Positions 56,041-64,000 of a DNA stretch of 64,000 bases are shown in pieces. The DNA lies in assembly GCA_013697635.1 (NCBI GenBank), contig JACCWM010000037.1, positions 1 through 64,000 of the forward strand. The letters are read 5' to 3'. This DNA comes from Lujinxingiaceae bacterium (GTDB taxonomy: Bacteria; Myxococcota_A; Bradymonadia; Bradymonadales; Bradymonadaceae). The notes below the pieces were generated by a model. That model saw only the letters and a program-made list of their open reading frames with translations, was not told where the DNA came from and did not search any database. The position numbers and the translations under genes were made by a program. Positions within the stretch are counted from its first letter, which is position 1. Each line of letters begins with the position of its first letter.

Positions 56041-57074
56041 ATCAGCGTGAACGCTTCCTGCGAGCCTGCCGCAAACAAAAGGTCGACCGACCGCCCCTGT
56101 GGGTCATGCGCCAGGCCGGCCGCCACCTGCCCGAGTACCGCGAGCTCAAGCTCAAGCACAGCTTTCACGAGATCGTGCAGACCCCCGAGCTCGCCCTCGA
56201 GGTCACCATGCAGCCGCTTCGTCGCTACGACATGGACGCCGCGATCCTCTTTAGCGACATCCTCGTGATCCCCGAGGCGCTTGGCCAGCCCTACCACTTT
56301 CAGGAAGCCGGCGGCATCAAGATGGAGTTCGCGCTCAAGAGCGCGGCCGACATCGAAAAGCTCAGCGCCGAGGGCGTCGAAGAGCGCCTCGACTATGTGC
56401 CGCGCGCCATCCGCCTGATCCGCGACGAGATCGGCCCCGAGCGTGCCCTGATTGGCTTTGGCGGCTCGCCATGGACGCTGGCCACGTATATGGTCGAGGG
56501 TGGAAGCTCCAAGGATTATCAGCGCTGCAAGGAGCTCTTCTACACCGACCGCGCGCTCTTTGACGCCCTGATGGAGAAGATCACCGTCGGCCTGATCCGC
56601 TACTTTCGCATGCAGATCGACGCTGGCGTCGACGCCATCCAGATCTTCGACAGCTGGGGCGGCGTGCTCACGCCCGACGCCTTTGAAGAGGCTTCTGTCT
56701 CCTGGATGCGCCGCATCGTCGCCGAGATCGCCGGCGAGGTACCCGTGATCGTCTTCTCCAAGGGCATGCACCACAATCTCGACGCGCTGGTTTCCACCGG
56801 CGCCAATTGCTTGGGCGTGGATTGGACCGTGCGCCTTGGCGACATCAGCCGCCAGCTCCCGGCCAACGTCGGCGTTCAGGGCAACCTCGATCCGGTGATC
56901 CTCAACACCTCCCCAGAGGTGGTCGATCGCGAGGCCCGCAAGATCCTCGACGACATGCACGGCCAAGACGGCCACATCTTCAACCTTGGCCACGGCATCA
57001 CCCCTCAGGCCAAAATCGAGAACATGCTCCAGCTTGTCGAGACCGTGACCACCTACCGTGGGCCGCAATCATGA
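56037..57074 (+). CDS. hemE: Uroporphyrinogen decarboxylase
   Basis: Removes four acetate carboxyls from uroporphyrinogen III to give coproporphyrinogen III. The 345 residues show the signature 'RPPLWVMRQAGRHLPEYREL', 'YDMDAAILFSDILVIPEALG' and 'IQIFDSWGGVLTPDAFEEAS', with the catalytic Asp and Tyr region. Length is normal. Start and stop overlap hemD and hemG by 4 bases each. Confidence 0.97.
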   Translation: MNQRERFLRACRKQKVDRPPLWVMRQAGRHLPEYRELKLKHSFHEIVQTPELALEVTMQPLRRYDMDAAILFSDILVIPEALGQPYHFQEAGGIKMEFALKSAADIEKLSAEGVEERLDYVPRAIRLIRDEIGPERALIGFGGSPWTLATYMVEGGSSKDYQRCKELFYTDRALFDALMEKITVGLIRYFRMQIDAGVDAIQIFDSWGGVLTPDAFEEASVSWMRRIVAEIAGEVPVIVFSKGMHHNLDALVSTGANCLGVDWTVRLGDISRQLPANVGVQGNLDPVILNTSPEVVDREARKILDDMHGQDGHIFNLGHGITPQAKIENMLQLVETVTTYRGPQS

Positions 57075-58492
57075 CAGGCGAGCCGGCCACAAGTGCGCAG
57101 GCCGCGACCTCGATCGCGATCATCGGCGCCGGCATCAGCGGCCTGACGCTGGCGCTGCGCCTCAAGGAGCTTGGCCACTCGGTGTGCGTCTACGAGGCAA
57201 GCGAGCGCGTCGGCGGCCCAATCCACACCGTCGACTTCGACGGCTTTGTCGTCGAGCACGGCCCGCACACGCTGCTCGAAAAGAGCCGCAGCCTTCAGCG
57301 CTTTATCGACCACCTGGGCCTTGGGCCCAAGCGTCTGGAAGCCAGCCCGCTGGCCAAGAAGCGCTACGTCGTTCGCCACGGCCAACCGGTCGCCCTGCCG
57401 GGCGGCCCCGGCGCCTTTGCCTCCACGCCGCTGTTCTCTGCTCGCGCCAAGCTGCGCCTCCTGGCCGAGCCCTTTGTTGGCAAGACTCACGACGCCGACG
57501 AGAGCCTGGCGAGCTTTGTGAGCCGGCGCCTGGGCCAGGAAGTGCTCGACTACGCCGTCGATCCCTTTGTCGCCGGCACCTATGCCGGCGACCCGAAAAA
57601 GCTCAGCGTGCGCCACGCCTTTCCTATGCTCGACGACTTGCAGGCGCAACACGGTTCCTTGTTTCGCGGGCTCGCTGCACGCGCGCTTGGCCCCAAGAAC
57701 CCCGAGCGCGCCCCCCACAAGGTCGTCTCTTTTGAGGGCGGTTTGAGCACGCTCATCAACACCCTGGAAGCGAAGCTTGGCGAGGATGTGATCTTGCGTG
57801 CTGCTGCCACGGCCATCGCGTTTGAAGAGAACCAGTGGCAGCTCAGCTACCAGAAGAAAAACCGCACCTCGACCCACGCCCACGACGCGATCGTCTTTTG
57901 CATGCCAGCCCACAAGCTCGCCGGCCTCGACGTGCGCGGCCGAAACGCCCAACCCATCGAGCTTGGCCGCCTCGACGCGATCACCTACTCGCCAATCGCG
58001 CTGGTCGCGCTGGGTTTTGAGCGCGCCAGGGTCGATCACCCCCTTGACGGGCTGGGCATGCTGGTGCCGGGCGTCGAGAATTTCCGCATTTTGGGCACGC
58101 TCTTCACCTCTTCGATGTTTGCCAGGCGCGCACCTCTTGGCCACGTCAACCTGACGACCTTCGTCGGCGGCGCGCGCCAGCCTCATCTGGTCGACGAGGA
58201 CGAGGCCACGATCGTCGAGATGGTGCGCGTCGATCTGCACCGACTGCTCGGCGCCAACGGCACGCCGAGCTTTGTACATGTCTCGCGCTATGCGCGCGCC
58301 ATCCCCCAATACGAGGTTGGCTACGCCGGCGTGCTCGCTCACATCGACACACTCGAGGCAGAGAACGACGGCTTGTTTTTTGGCGGCAATTATCGCGACG
58401 GCATTGCTGTGCCCGCCCTGATCGACGCCGCCAACGCGCGCGCGCTTCGCATCGACGAACACCTGGCCAACCACAAGAGGAGCTCACTTTGA
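57071..58492 (+). CDS. hemG: Protoporphyrinogen/coproporphyrinogen oxidase (HemY/PpoX type)
   Basis: A 473-residue FAD-dependent oxidase of the HemG/HemY superfamily (not the small flavodoxin-like HemG). The FAD loop is 'IAIIGAGISGLTLALRLKEL', then 'VYEASERVGGPIHTVDFDGF', 'VSFEGGLSTLINTLEAKLGE' and the C-terminal 'LFFGGNYRDGIAVPALIDAA'. It oxidises protoporphyrinogen IX (or coproporphyrinogen III) with O2. The ATG at 57071 overlaps hemE; the stop overlaps the TTG start of hemB. With a classic ferrochelatase beside it and no hemQ visible, the protoporphyrin branch is likelier. Confidence 0.92.
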   Translation: MTGEPATSAQAATSIAIIGAGISGLTLALRLKELGHSVCVYEASERVGGPIHTVDFDGFVVEHGPHTLLEKSRSLQRFIDHLGLGPKRLEASPLAKKRYVVRHGQPVALPGGPGAFASTPLFSARAKLRLLAEPFVGKTHDADESLASFVSRRLGQEVLDYAVDPFVAGTYAGDPKKLSVRHAFPMLDDLQAQHGSLFRGLAARALGPKNPERAPHKVVSFEGGLSTLINTLEAKLGEDVILRAAATAIAFEENQWQLSYQKKNRTSTHAHDAIVFCMPAHKLAGLDVRGRNAQPIELGRLDAITYSPIALVALGFERARVDHPLDGLGMLVPGVENFRILGTLFTSSMFARRAPLGHVNLTTFVGGARQPHLVDEDEATIVEMVRVDLHRLLGANGTPSFVHVSRYARAIPQYEVGYAGVLAHIDTLEAENDGLFFGGNYRDGIAVPALIDAANARALRIDEHLANHKRSSL

Positions 58493-59472
58493 CCACCACT
58501 TTTGAGCTGACGCGCCGACCGCGCCGTCTGCGCCACAGCGCGCTGTTGCGCGACATGGTGCGCGAGACGCGGGTTACGCGCGACGACTTGATCATGCCGC
58601 TGTTCATCGCCCACGGCACCAACATCAAGCGCGCGATCGCCTCGATGCCGGGCATCTACCAGCACTCGCTCGATACCCTGGGTGAAGAGCTCGATACCCT
58701 GGCCGAGCGCGGCATCACGCGCGTGATCTTGTTTGGCATCCCGGCCGCCAAGGACGCGGTGGGCTCGGACGCCTTTGACGACGAGCATGGCATCATCCAG
58801 CGCGCGATCCGCAGCATTCGTAAAAGCCACCCGAACTTTTTTATCATCTCCGACGTCTGCTTTTGCGAGTACACCTCGCATGGCCACTGCGGCGTGCTCG
58901 ATGCGAACGGCACGCTCAACAACGACGCCACCTTGCACAACCTGCAACACCAGGCGCTCAGCCACGCGCGTGCCGGCGCCGACATGCTCGCCCCCTCGGG
59001 CATGATCGACGGCATGGTGCTCGCCATGCGCCAGGCGCTCGACGACAACGGCTTTTTGCACATGCCGATCATGAGCTACGCGGTCAAATACGCCTCGGCC
59101 TTCTATGGCCCGTTTCGTGACGCCGTCGACTCAAGCCCACAGTCTGGCGACCGGCGCGCCTACCAGATGGACCCGGCCAACGCGCGCGAGGCCATGATCG
59201 AGGCCGCCCTCGACGTCGAAGAGGGCGCCGACATCCTGATGGTCAAGCCCGCGCTGGCCTATCTCGACATCATCCACCGCGTCAAAGAGCGCTTTGAGCT
59301 GCCACTTGCCTGCTACAATGTCTCCGGCGAATACGCGATGATCAAGGCCGCCGCCGCCAACGGCTGGGTCGACGAGCACGCCCTGGCCCTGGAATCCTTG
59401 ACCTCGATGAAGCGTGCCGGCGCCGACATCATCATCACCTACTTCGCCCGCGATATTGCCCCGCGGCTCTAA
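58489..59472 (+). CDS. hemB: Delta-aminolevulinic acid dehydratase (porphobilinogen synthase)
   Basis: Condenses two 5-aminolevulinate molecules to porphobilinogen. It starts with TTG at 58489 (preceded by GAGGAG), whose TTGA overlaps the hemG stop. The 327 residues contain the zinc-type cysteine site 'SDVCFCEYTSHGHCG', and the two Schiff-base lysines in 'MSYAVKYASAFYGPFRDAV' and 'ADILMVKPALAYLDII'. Its zinc ligands mark it as the Zn-dependent class rather than the Mg-only form. Confidence 0.97.
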   Translation: MTTTFELTRRPRRLRHSALLRDMVRETRVTRDDLIMPLFIAHGTNIKRAIASMPGIYQHSLDTLGEELDTLAERGITRVILFGIPAAKDAVGSDAFDDEHGIIQRAIRSIRKSHPNFFIISDVCFCEYTSHGHCGVLDANGTLNNDATLHNLQHQALSHARAGADMLAPSGMIDGMVLAMRQALDDNGFLHMPIMSYAVKYASAFYGPFRDAVDSSPQSGDRRAYQMDPANAREAMIEAALDVEEGADILMVKPALAYLDIIHRVKERFELPLACYNVSGEYAMIKAAAANGWVDEHALALESLTSMKRAGADIIITYFARDIAPRL

Positions 59473-59489
59473 AACTGTAGTCTAAAGCC

Positions 59490-60542
59490 ATGACCAAGAA
59501 CAAAGGCGTCCTCCTCGTCAACCTCGGCTCCCCGGACTCTCCCTCGGTGCCCGATGTGCGCGCGTATTTGCGCGAATTTCTCTCCGATCCGCGCGTGCTC
59601 GACATCCCGACGATCAAGCGCCAAACGATCCTCAACCTGTTCATCTTGCCCTTTCGCCCCAAAGAGTCCGCTCACGCCTACGAGCAGGTCTGGACCGAAA
59701 ACGGCTCTCCGCTGATCCACACGACCATGCAGCTTCGCGACCTCTTGCGCGAGCGCAGCAGCCTGCCGATCGAGGTCGGCATGCGCTACGGCAACCCCTC
59801 GACCGAGAGCGCCGTGCGTGCCCTGGTCGCACAAGGCGTCGACCAGATCTTTGTCGTCCCGCTCTATCCGCACTACGCCATGTCGAGCTACGAGACGGCC
59901 GTGGCCAAGGTGCAGACCGCGATCGCCGCCGTCGCCCCTGGCGTCGAGCTGCGCGTTCAGCCGCCCTTTTACAACGACCCGGATTATATCGAGGCGCTCG
60001 TCGAAGCCTCGGCCGAGCACCTGGCGATGGACTGGGATCACATCCTGTTCACCTACCACGGCATCCCTGAGCGCCACTTGCGAAAGGCCGACTCCTCGGG
60101 CTGCTTTTGTCTCAAACTCGACAGCTGCTGCGACAACCCCAACCCGGCCCATGGCTATTGCTACCGCGCCCAGGTGCTCGCCACCACGCGCGCCTTCGTC
60201 GCCAAGGCCGGCATCGCTGCCGACAAGTACTCGCTGACCTTCCAGTCGCGTCTTGGGCGCGATCCCTGGCTCAAGCCCTACACTGACGTTGAGCTCGAGC
60301 GCTTTCCGGCCAAGAACATCAAGAAACTGCTCGTCATCTCGCCGGCCTTTGTCGCCGACTGTCTGGAGACGATCGAGGAGCTCGGCATGCGCGGAAAGGA
60401 GTCGTTTATCCAGGCCGGCGGCACCGACTACCACCTGATTCCCTGTTTAAACACCCATCCACGCTGGGTGCAAACCGTCGAAAAATTCATCCAACGCTTT
60501 GAAGCTACGAGCGACCAACCCCAAGGATTTCCCAATGCTTAA
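59490..60542 (+). CDS. hemH: Ferrochelatase with internal cysteine cluster
   Basis: Inserts Fe2+ into protoporphyrin IX. The 350 residues start 'KNKGVLLVNLGSPDSPSVPD' and contain 'HILFTYHGIPERHLRKADSS' (active-site His) and 'LLVISPAFVADCLETIEELG'. Between them lies 'CFCLKLDSCCDNPNPAHGYC', five cysteines in 20 residues, where an internal [2Fe-2S] cluster is known in some deltaproteobacterial ferrochelatases. The stop overlaps the hemL start by 8 bases. Confidence 0.95.
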   Translation: MTKNKGVLLVNLGSPDSPSVPDVRAYLREFLSDPRVLDIPTIKRQTILNLFILPFRPKESAHAYEQVWTENGSPLIHTTMQLRDLLRERSSLPIEVGMRYGNPSTESAVRALVAQGVDQIFVVPLYPHYAMSSYETAVAKVQTAIAAVAPGVELRVQPPFYNDPDYIEALVEASAEHLAMDWDHILFTYHGIPERHLRKADSSGCFCLKLDSCCDNPNPAHGYCYRAQVLATTRAFVAKAGIAADKYSLTFQSRLGRDPWLKPYTDVELERFPAKNIKKLLVISPAFVADCLETIEELGMRGKESFIQAGGTDYHLIPCLNTHPRWVQTVEKFIQRFEATSDQPQGFPNA

Positions 60543-61821
60543 TAACAGCCGCGATCTGCTCAAGCGCGCCGAGAAGCTCATCCCTGGCGGCGTCAACTCG
60601 CCGGTTCGCGCCTTCAAGTCCGTGGGCGGAACGCCGCCCTTTATCGCCCGCGCCGAAGGCGCCTACTTGCACGACGCCGACAACAACCGCTACATCGACT
60701 TCATGCTGAGCTGGGGCCCGGCAATCCTTGGCCACGCCCACCCCGAGGTGATCAAGCGTGCCCAGGAAGCGCTCGCGCGTGGCTCCTCATTTGGCGCGCC
60801 CACCGAGCTCGAGGTCGAGCTCGCCGAAGAGATGGTCGCCCGCGTGCCCGGCCTGGAGATGGTCCGCCTGGTCTGTAGCGGAACCGAAGCCTGTATGTCG
60901 GCCATCCGTGTGGCTCGCGGCGCCACCGGCCGCGACAAGTTCATCAAGTTCGACGGCTGCTACCACGGCCACGCCGACTCCTTTTTGATCGCGGCCGGCT
61001 CCGGGGCCCTGACCCTGGGCCTGCCGAACTCGCCGGGCGTCACCAAGGGCTGCGCCAAGGATACCCTGCTTGCGCCCTTCAACGACATCAAGGCCGTGCA
61101 GGCGCTCGTCGACGCCAACACCGACCAGATCGCAGCGATCATCCTCGAGCCGATCTGTGGCAACACGGGGCTGATCGCGCCGGGCGACACCTTCCTCCAG
61201 GATCTGCGCACCATCTGCACGCGCCACGGCATCGTCTTGATCTTTGACGAGGTCATGACCGGCTTTCGCGTCGCCCGCGGCGGCGCCGCCGAGCTCTACA
61301 AGGTCACCCCCGATCTCTACACCTTCGGCAAGGTCGTCGGCGGCGGCTTCCCCCTGGCAGCCTATGGCGGCCGCGCCGATCTCATGAGCCAAATCGCGCC
61401 GAGCGGCCCGATCTACCAGGCCGGCACCCTCTCTGGAAACCCGGTCGCCGTCACGGCCGGCCTCACCACCCTTCGCAACCTGCCCCAGGCCGCCTACGAT
61501 CAGCTCGAAGCCACCGGCCAACGCCTCGAAGACGGCTTGCAAAACGTCATCGACTACAACGCATACCCCCTGACCCAGCAACGTGTCGGCTCGATGTTCT
61601 GCCTCTACTTCTCCCCCGAAGAGATCCGCAACCACACCGACGTCAAGACCTGCGATATCCCCAAGTTTAACGCGTTCTTCCACCACATGCTCGACGCCGG
61701 CGTCTATTTGGCCCCCAGCCAATACGAGGCCGGCTTCCTCAGCACCGCCCACACCGACGATATCATCGACGAGGTCGTCGACAAGGCCACCGAAGCCCTC
61801 GAGAAGGTTTTCCAACGCTAA
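60535..61821 (+). CDS. hemL: Glutamate-1-semialdehyde 2,1-aminomutase
   Basis: Converts glutamate-1-semialdehyde to 5-aminolevulinate with PLP. The 428 residues start at 60535 with AAGGA upstream, giving the conserved 'LLKRAEKLIPGGVNSPVRAF'. 'VCSGTEACMSAIRVARGATG' and 'IVLIFDEVMTGFRVARGGAA' are typical, and the PLP lysine is in 'LYTFGKVVGGGFPLAAYGG'. It closes the haem operon, which thus encodes every step from glutamyl-tRNA to haem except coproporphyrinogen oxidase. Confidence 0.97.
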   Translation: MLNNSRDLLKRAEKLIPGGVNSPVRAFKSVGGTPPFIARAEGAYLHDADNNRYIDFMLSWGPAILGHAHPEVIKRAQEALARGSSFGAPTELEVELAEEMVARVPGLEMVRLVCSGTEACMSAIRVARGATGRDKFIKFDGCYHGHADSFLIAAGSGALTLGLPNSPGVTKGCAKDTLLAPFNDIKAVQALVDANTDQIAAIILEPICGNTGLIAPGDTFLQDLRTICTRHGIVLIFDEVMTGFRVARGGAAELYKVTPDLYTFGKVVGGGFPLAAYGGRADLMSQIAPSGPIYQAGTLSGNPVAVTAGLTTLRNLPQAAYDQLEATGQRLEDGLQNVIDYNAYPLTQQRVGSMFCLYFSPEEIRNHTDVKTCDIPKFNAFFHHMLDAGVYLAPSQYEAGFLSTAHTDDIIDEVVDKATEALEKVFQR

Positions 61822-61918
61822 AGCTCCCACCTTAAAATCTCCGTACTGGACCCCGTTTCGATCGGATCTACATTGAGCTCTCACCGAGTCAACCGGGTCT
61901 ATTCAACGGAAGCCAGAC

Positions 61919-62827
61919 ATGGCCGAGAGCACCGACTTTCATTCATCGTCGTCGCCATGCAGTGAAAGTGACGAGCAAATCGCCCATCGCACCAGGCGAT
62001 CATCGGGTGCTAGACGCGCGCTGGTGCAAACGCCGTTTATCAGCCCGCAGCCATGCCTGCTCGAGGCGGAGCGCCCGATCATGGCCTGTGCGCCGGGTGG
62101 TGTGATGGCCAGCTATGATCCGAACTGGGCGAGTATCAGCCTGTATTCATCGCCCGGCGCGGTGCCGCGCCTGGTGCGCATGCCCGCTCAACTGGCTGCG
62201 ACGACGGCGATGACGATCATCAGCCGCTGTCTGCTCATCGGCCACGAGGACGGAGCGATCTCTTTGACCGACGTCTTCTCGCGCAGTGCCAAGGTGCTGG
62301 TGCGCGACCCTAACAAGGCGGCAATTACTACAATCGCCGCCACGCCGATGGGCGAGCTGATCGCAGCCGGCTCAGCCTCGGGTAGACTCTTCTTGTGGAG
62401 CCACTCGCGACTGCTCACCACCTTCATGAAGGCCTGGTCGGGGCCGCTGATCGAGGCCATTGCGATGAGCACGGGCGACGACACGTTGATCGGCATCGCC
62501 TTTGCGGGAAACTTCGTGCACATCGTGCACCCGGCTAATCCACGCACACCGCTGGCAAGTTTTGGCGTGAAGTCGTCGGTGCGCTTTCTGGCGATCTCGC
62601 CGGATAACCGGCTGGCCGCCGTCGTTTTGGCCGACGGCGACGTGATCATCCACGACCTGCGCTTCAACCGCCCGGCGCTCTTCGCCTCGACCGCCCAGAT
62701 GAGCGTTATGGGCATCTATTTTGATGAGGCCTGCCTGCCAGTACTGCTGCTCGAGCTCGACGGGCAGACCGTCGCCCACAAGCTCGAATGCGCCTTACCC
62801 ATCGCGGTGAGCCCAAAGCGGGCCTAA
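61919..62827 (+). CDS. WD40-like beta-propeller protein, paralog 1
   Basis: A 302-residue protein without signal peptide. The N-terminal about 40 residues are Ser-rich and probably disordered. The rest repeats a strand pattern with 'LLIGHEDGAISLTDVFSRSA', 'AAGSASGRLFLWSHSRLLTT' and 'AVVLADGDVIIHDLRFNRPA', which are WD40-type blades ending in W/H-D or similar. Function unknown; probably a protein-interaction platform. It is a close paralog of the next gene, and both follow the haem operon. Confidence 0.65.
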   Translation: MAESTDFHSSSSPCSESDEQIAHRTRRSSGARRALVQTPFISPQPCLLEAERPIMACAPGGVMASYDPNWASISLYSSPGAVPRLVRMPAQLAATTAMTIISRCLLIGHEDGAISLTDVFSRSAKVLVRDPNKAAITTIAATPMGELIAAGSASGRLFLWSHSRLLTTFMKAWSGPLIEAIAMSTGDDTLIGIAFAGNFVHIVHPANPRTPLASFGVKSSVRFLAISPDNRLAAVVLADGDVIIHDLRFNRPALFASTAQMSVMGIYFDEACLPVLLLELDGQTVAHKLECALPIAVSPKRA

Positions 62828-62953
62828 CAACACTTGTTGCCGGCGCTGCCTGGAATTCGCGTGCAATGTCGCTAACTTGAGTTCATCGACAATCATCCAT
62901 CAGGATCGCCCCCGGCTAGTAAAGCCGTGCGCTCCCTTGCACGGAGGCCGACC

Positions 62954-63868
62954 ATGGCCGAACGTACCGACCTTCACATGCCGTCGCATCCTGCGGTGAA
63001 GTACGCCAATCCAAGCACGCCGACGCCACTCCCCGCTCCGGGCAAAGCCCCGCTGCGACAGGCCGATCGCAAAACGATGCCCACGCCTGTTGTCAGCCCA
63101 ACGGCGCGTCTGCTGGAAGTATTAAGCCCGATCGTGGCCTGCTCGCCCTGCGGCGAGCTCGCCAGCTACGATCGCGATTGCAATGCCGTCAGCCTTTATT
63201 CGCAGCCGGGCGTGCTGGCACGCTACCGGTGCATGCCCGCCCAGTTGGCGCCCACGACGGCCTTGGCCATGCTGAGTCGTTGCTTGATCGTTGGCCACGA
63301 GGACGGGGCAATCAGTCTGGTCGATGTGATCGCACGCTGTGCCAAGGTGCTCGTTCGCGACCCGAAAAAAAGGGCGATTACCGCAATCGCCGCCACCCCA
63401 AGAGGTGAGATGATTGTGGCCGCAGCGAGCTGTGGCCGCTTGTTTCTGTGGCACGGATCGCATCTGTTGACCCGCTTTAACAAGCAATGGTCCGGCACCC
63501 GAGTTTGCGCCCTGGCCATGAGCACCAACAGCAACACCATGATTGCGATCGCCTGCGGCGCAAACGCCGTGCACATCCTGCGCCCTGCCAATGCCTGCAC
63601 CACCGTGGCAAGCTTCTATGTCAAGGCGCGGGTTCGACACATCGCGATCTCGTCGGACAACCGACTGGCGGCAGTCGTGCTCGTCGATGGCACCATCGTC
63701 GTTCAGGATTTGCGCCTTAACCGGCCTGCGCTGTTTGCCTCAGCCGCTCAATTGAACGTCTTGGGCGTCTACTTCTCAGCACAGTGCGTGCCGACGTTGC
63801 TGATCGAGCTCGACGCAGAAGCCGTCTCTCTGGAGCTCAACTGCGCTTTTCCAATCTCGGACGTCTAA
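62954..63868 (+). CDS. WD40-like beta-propeller protein, paralog 2
   Basis: A 304-residue paralog of the preceding protein. Matching blocks include 'CLIVGHEDGAISLVDVIARC', 'AKVLVRDPKKRAITAIAATP' and 'DNRLAAVVLVDGTIVVQDLR', so a tandem duplication is clear. The N-terminal 50 residues differ and are Pro-rich. The ATG at 62954 has GGAGG upstream. It is richer in Cys than its partner. No enzymatic motif was seen. Confidence 0.65.
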   Translation: MAERTDLHMPSHPAVKYANPSTPTPLPAPGKAPLRQADRKTMPTPVVSPTARLLEVLSPIVACSPCGELASYDRDCNAVSLYSQPGVLARYRCMPAQLAPTTALAMLSRCLIVGHEDGAISLVDVIARCAKVLVRDPKKRAITAIAATPRGEMIVAAASCGRLFLWHGSHLLTRFNKQWSGTRVCALAMSTNSNTMIAIACGANAVHILRPANACTTVASFYVKARVRHIAISSDNRLAAVVLVDGTIVVQDLRLNRPALFASAAQLNVLGVYFSAQCVPTLLIELDAEAVSLELNCAFPISDV

Positions 63869-63872
63869 TGGC

Positions 63873-64000
63873 TCATTGCGGCTGAGCAATGGCGGCGAAG
63901 CCGCGCTGGGTCGTGCCGCCGATCGCGCTGAACTCACCGCCAAGATAGATCATGCCGCCGGCGATGACCATCGCGTCGACCGTCCAGGTGGCGTCTGGGT
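63873..64000 (-). CDS. 3' end of a beta-propeller (delta-60 repeat-like) protein gene
   Basis: Only the last 42 codons are in the window; the gene enters from beyond 64000. The visible end reads 'AMVIAGGMIYLGGEFSAIGG' followed by TTQRGFAAIAQPQ, matching the 'LGGxFxxIGGxxRxxIA' blade of delta-60/DUF5122-type propellers often found in secreted myxobacterial proteins. It converges on paralog 2 with 4 bases between stops. Confidence 0.6.
   Translation of the reverse strand, partial: PDATWTVDAMVIAGGMIYLGGEFSAIGGTTQRGFAAIAQPQ

Overview
The window is high-GC, gene-dense bacterial DNA carrying ordinary housekeeping operons of a Gram-negative, probably aerobic organism. Many lipoproteins, a complete outer-membrane-style secretome, DUF1552/DUF1592 proteins, multihaem beta-propeller lipoproteins and a ferrochelatase with an internal cysteine cluster suggest a deltaproteobacterial/Myxococcota-type lineage (possibly Bradymonadia-like). 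That placement is inference from gene content; no rRNA or other phylogenetic marker was compared.

Layout. 0.2-0.7 kb: a small Spo0M-like protein. 0.7-9.7 kb (minus): a split respiratory complex I locus, nuoE-nuoF then nuoJKLMN, without nuoG, nuoH or nuoI in between. 9.8-10.9 kb: GNAT acetyltransferase and hemerythrin. 11.1-13.8 kb (plus): an outer-membrane-type protein and a metal-motif lipoprotein behind a promoter covered by a palindromic operator, then a small membrane protein. 13.8-18.5 kb: nitrogen metabolism (glutamate dehydrogenase, ATP-grasp enzyme, PII, glutamine synthetase). 18.5-23 kb: a lipoprotein, thioredoxin reductase, a repeat-rich gene-poor stretch and a large lipoprotein. 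23-26.2 kb (minus): a translationally coupled DUF1552/DUF1592 pair.

26.6-36.5 kb (minus) is the most interesting block: apbE, DUF4266, DUF3570, a TlpA-like thioredoxin, two large haem-c/beta-propeller lipoproteins and a lysyl-oxidase-like protein, mostly joined by 4-10 base overlaps. The 951-residue lipoprotein carries a Dxx(S/T)GAT flavinylation motif close behind a CXXCH haem site, so the ApbE enzyme has a plausible client encoded in the same operon. A Crp/Fnr-like palindrome lies in the divergent promoter region. I read this as an unrecognised extracytoplasmic flavin/haem electron-transfer module.

36.8-38.5 kb holds two small secreted/lipoprotein genes, a probable lipoprotein pseudogene with EPEPAV repeats, and an 85-bp minisatellite. 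38.5-50.9 kb (minus) is conserved information processing: a predicted ATPase, tex, an oxidoreductase, then truB-nrnA-rbfA-infB-ylxR-nusA-rimP. A strong promoter, four tandem hairpins and an intrinsic terminator lie ahead of rimP, forming a candidate attenuator or small RNA of about 200 nt. 51.3-61.8 kb (plus): a nitrilase-family gene and then a nearly complete haem biosynthesis operon, hemX-A-C-D-E-G-B-H-L, lacking only coproporphyrinogen oxidase. 61.9-63.9 kb: two tandem paralogous beta-propeller proteins, and the 3' end of a further beta-propeller gene on the minus strand.

No tRNA, rRNA, CRISPR array or intact insertion sequence was recognised. Dispersed GC-rich repeats occur at three intergenic sites between 20 and 27 kb.
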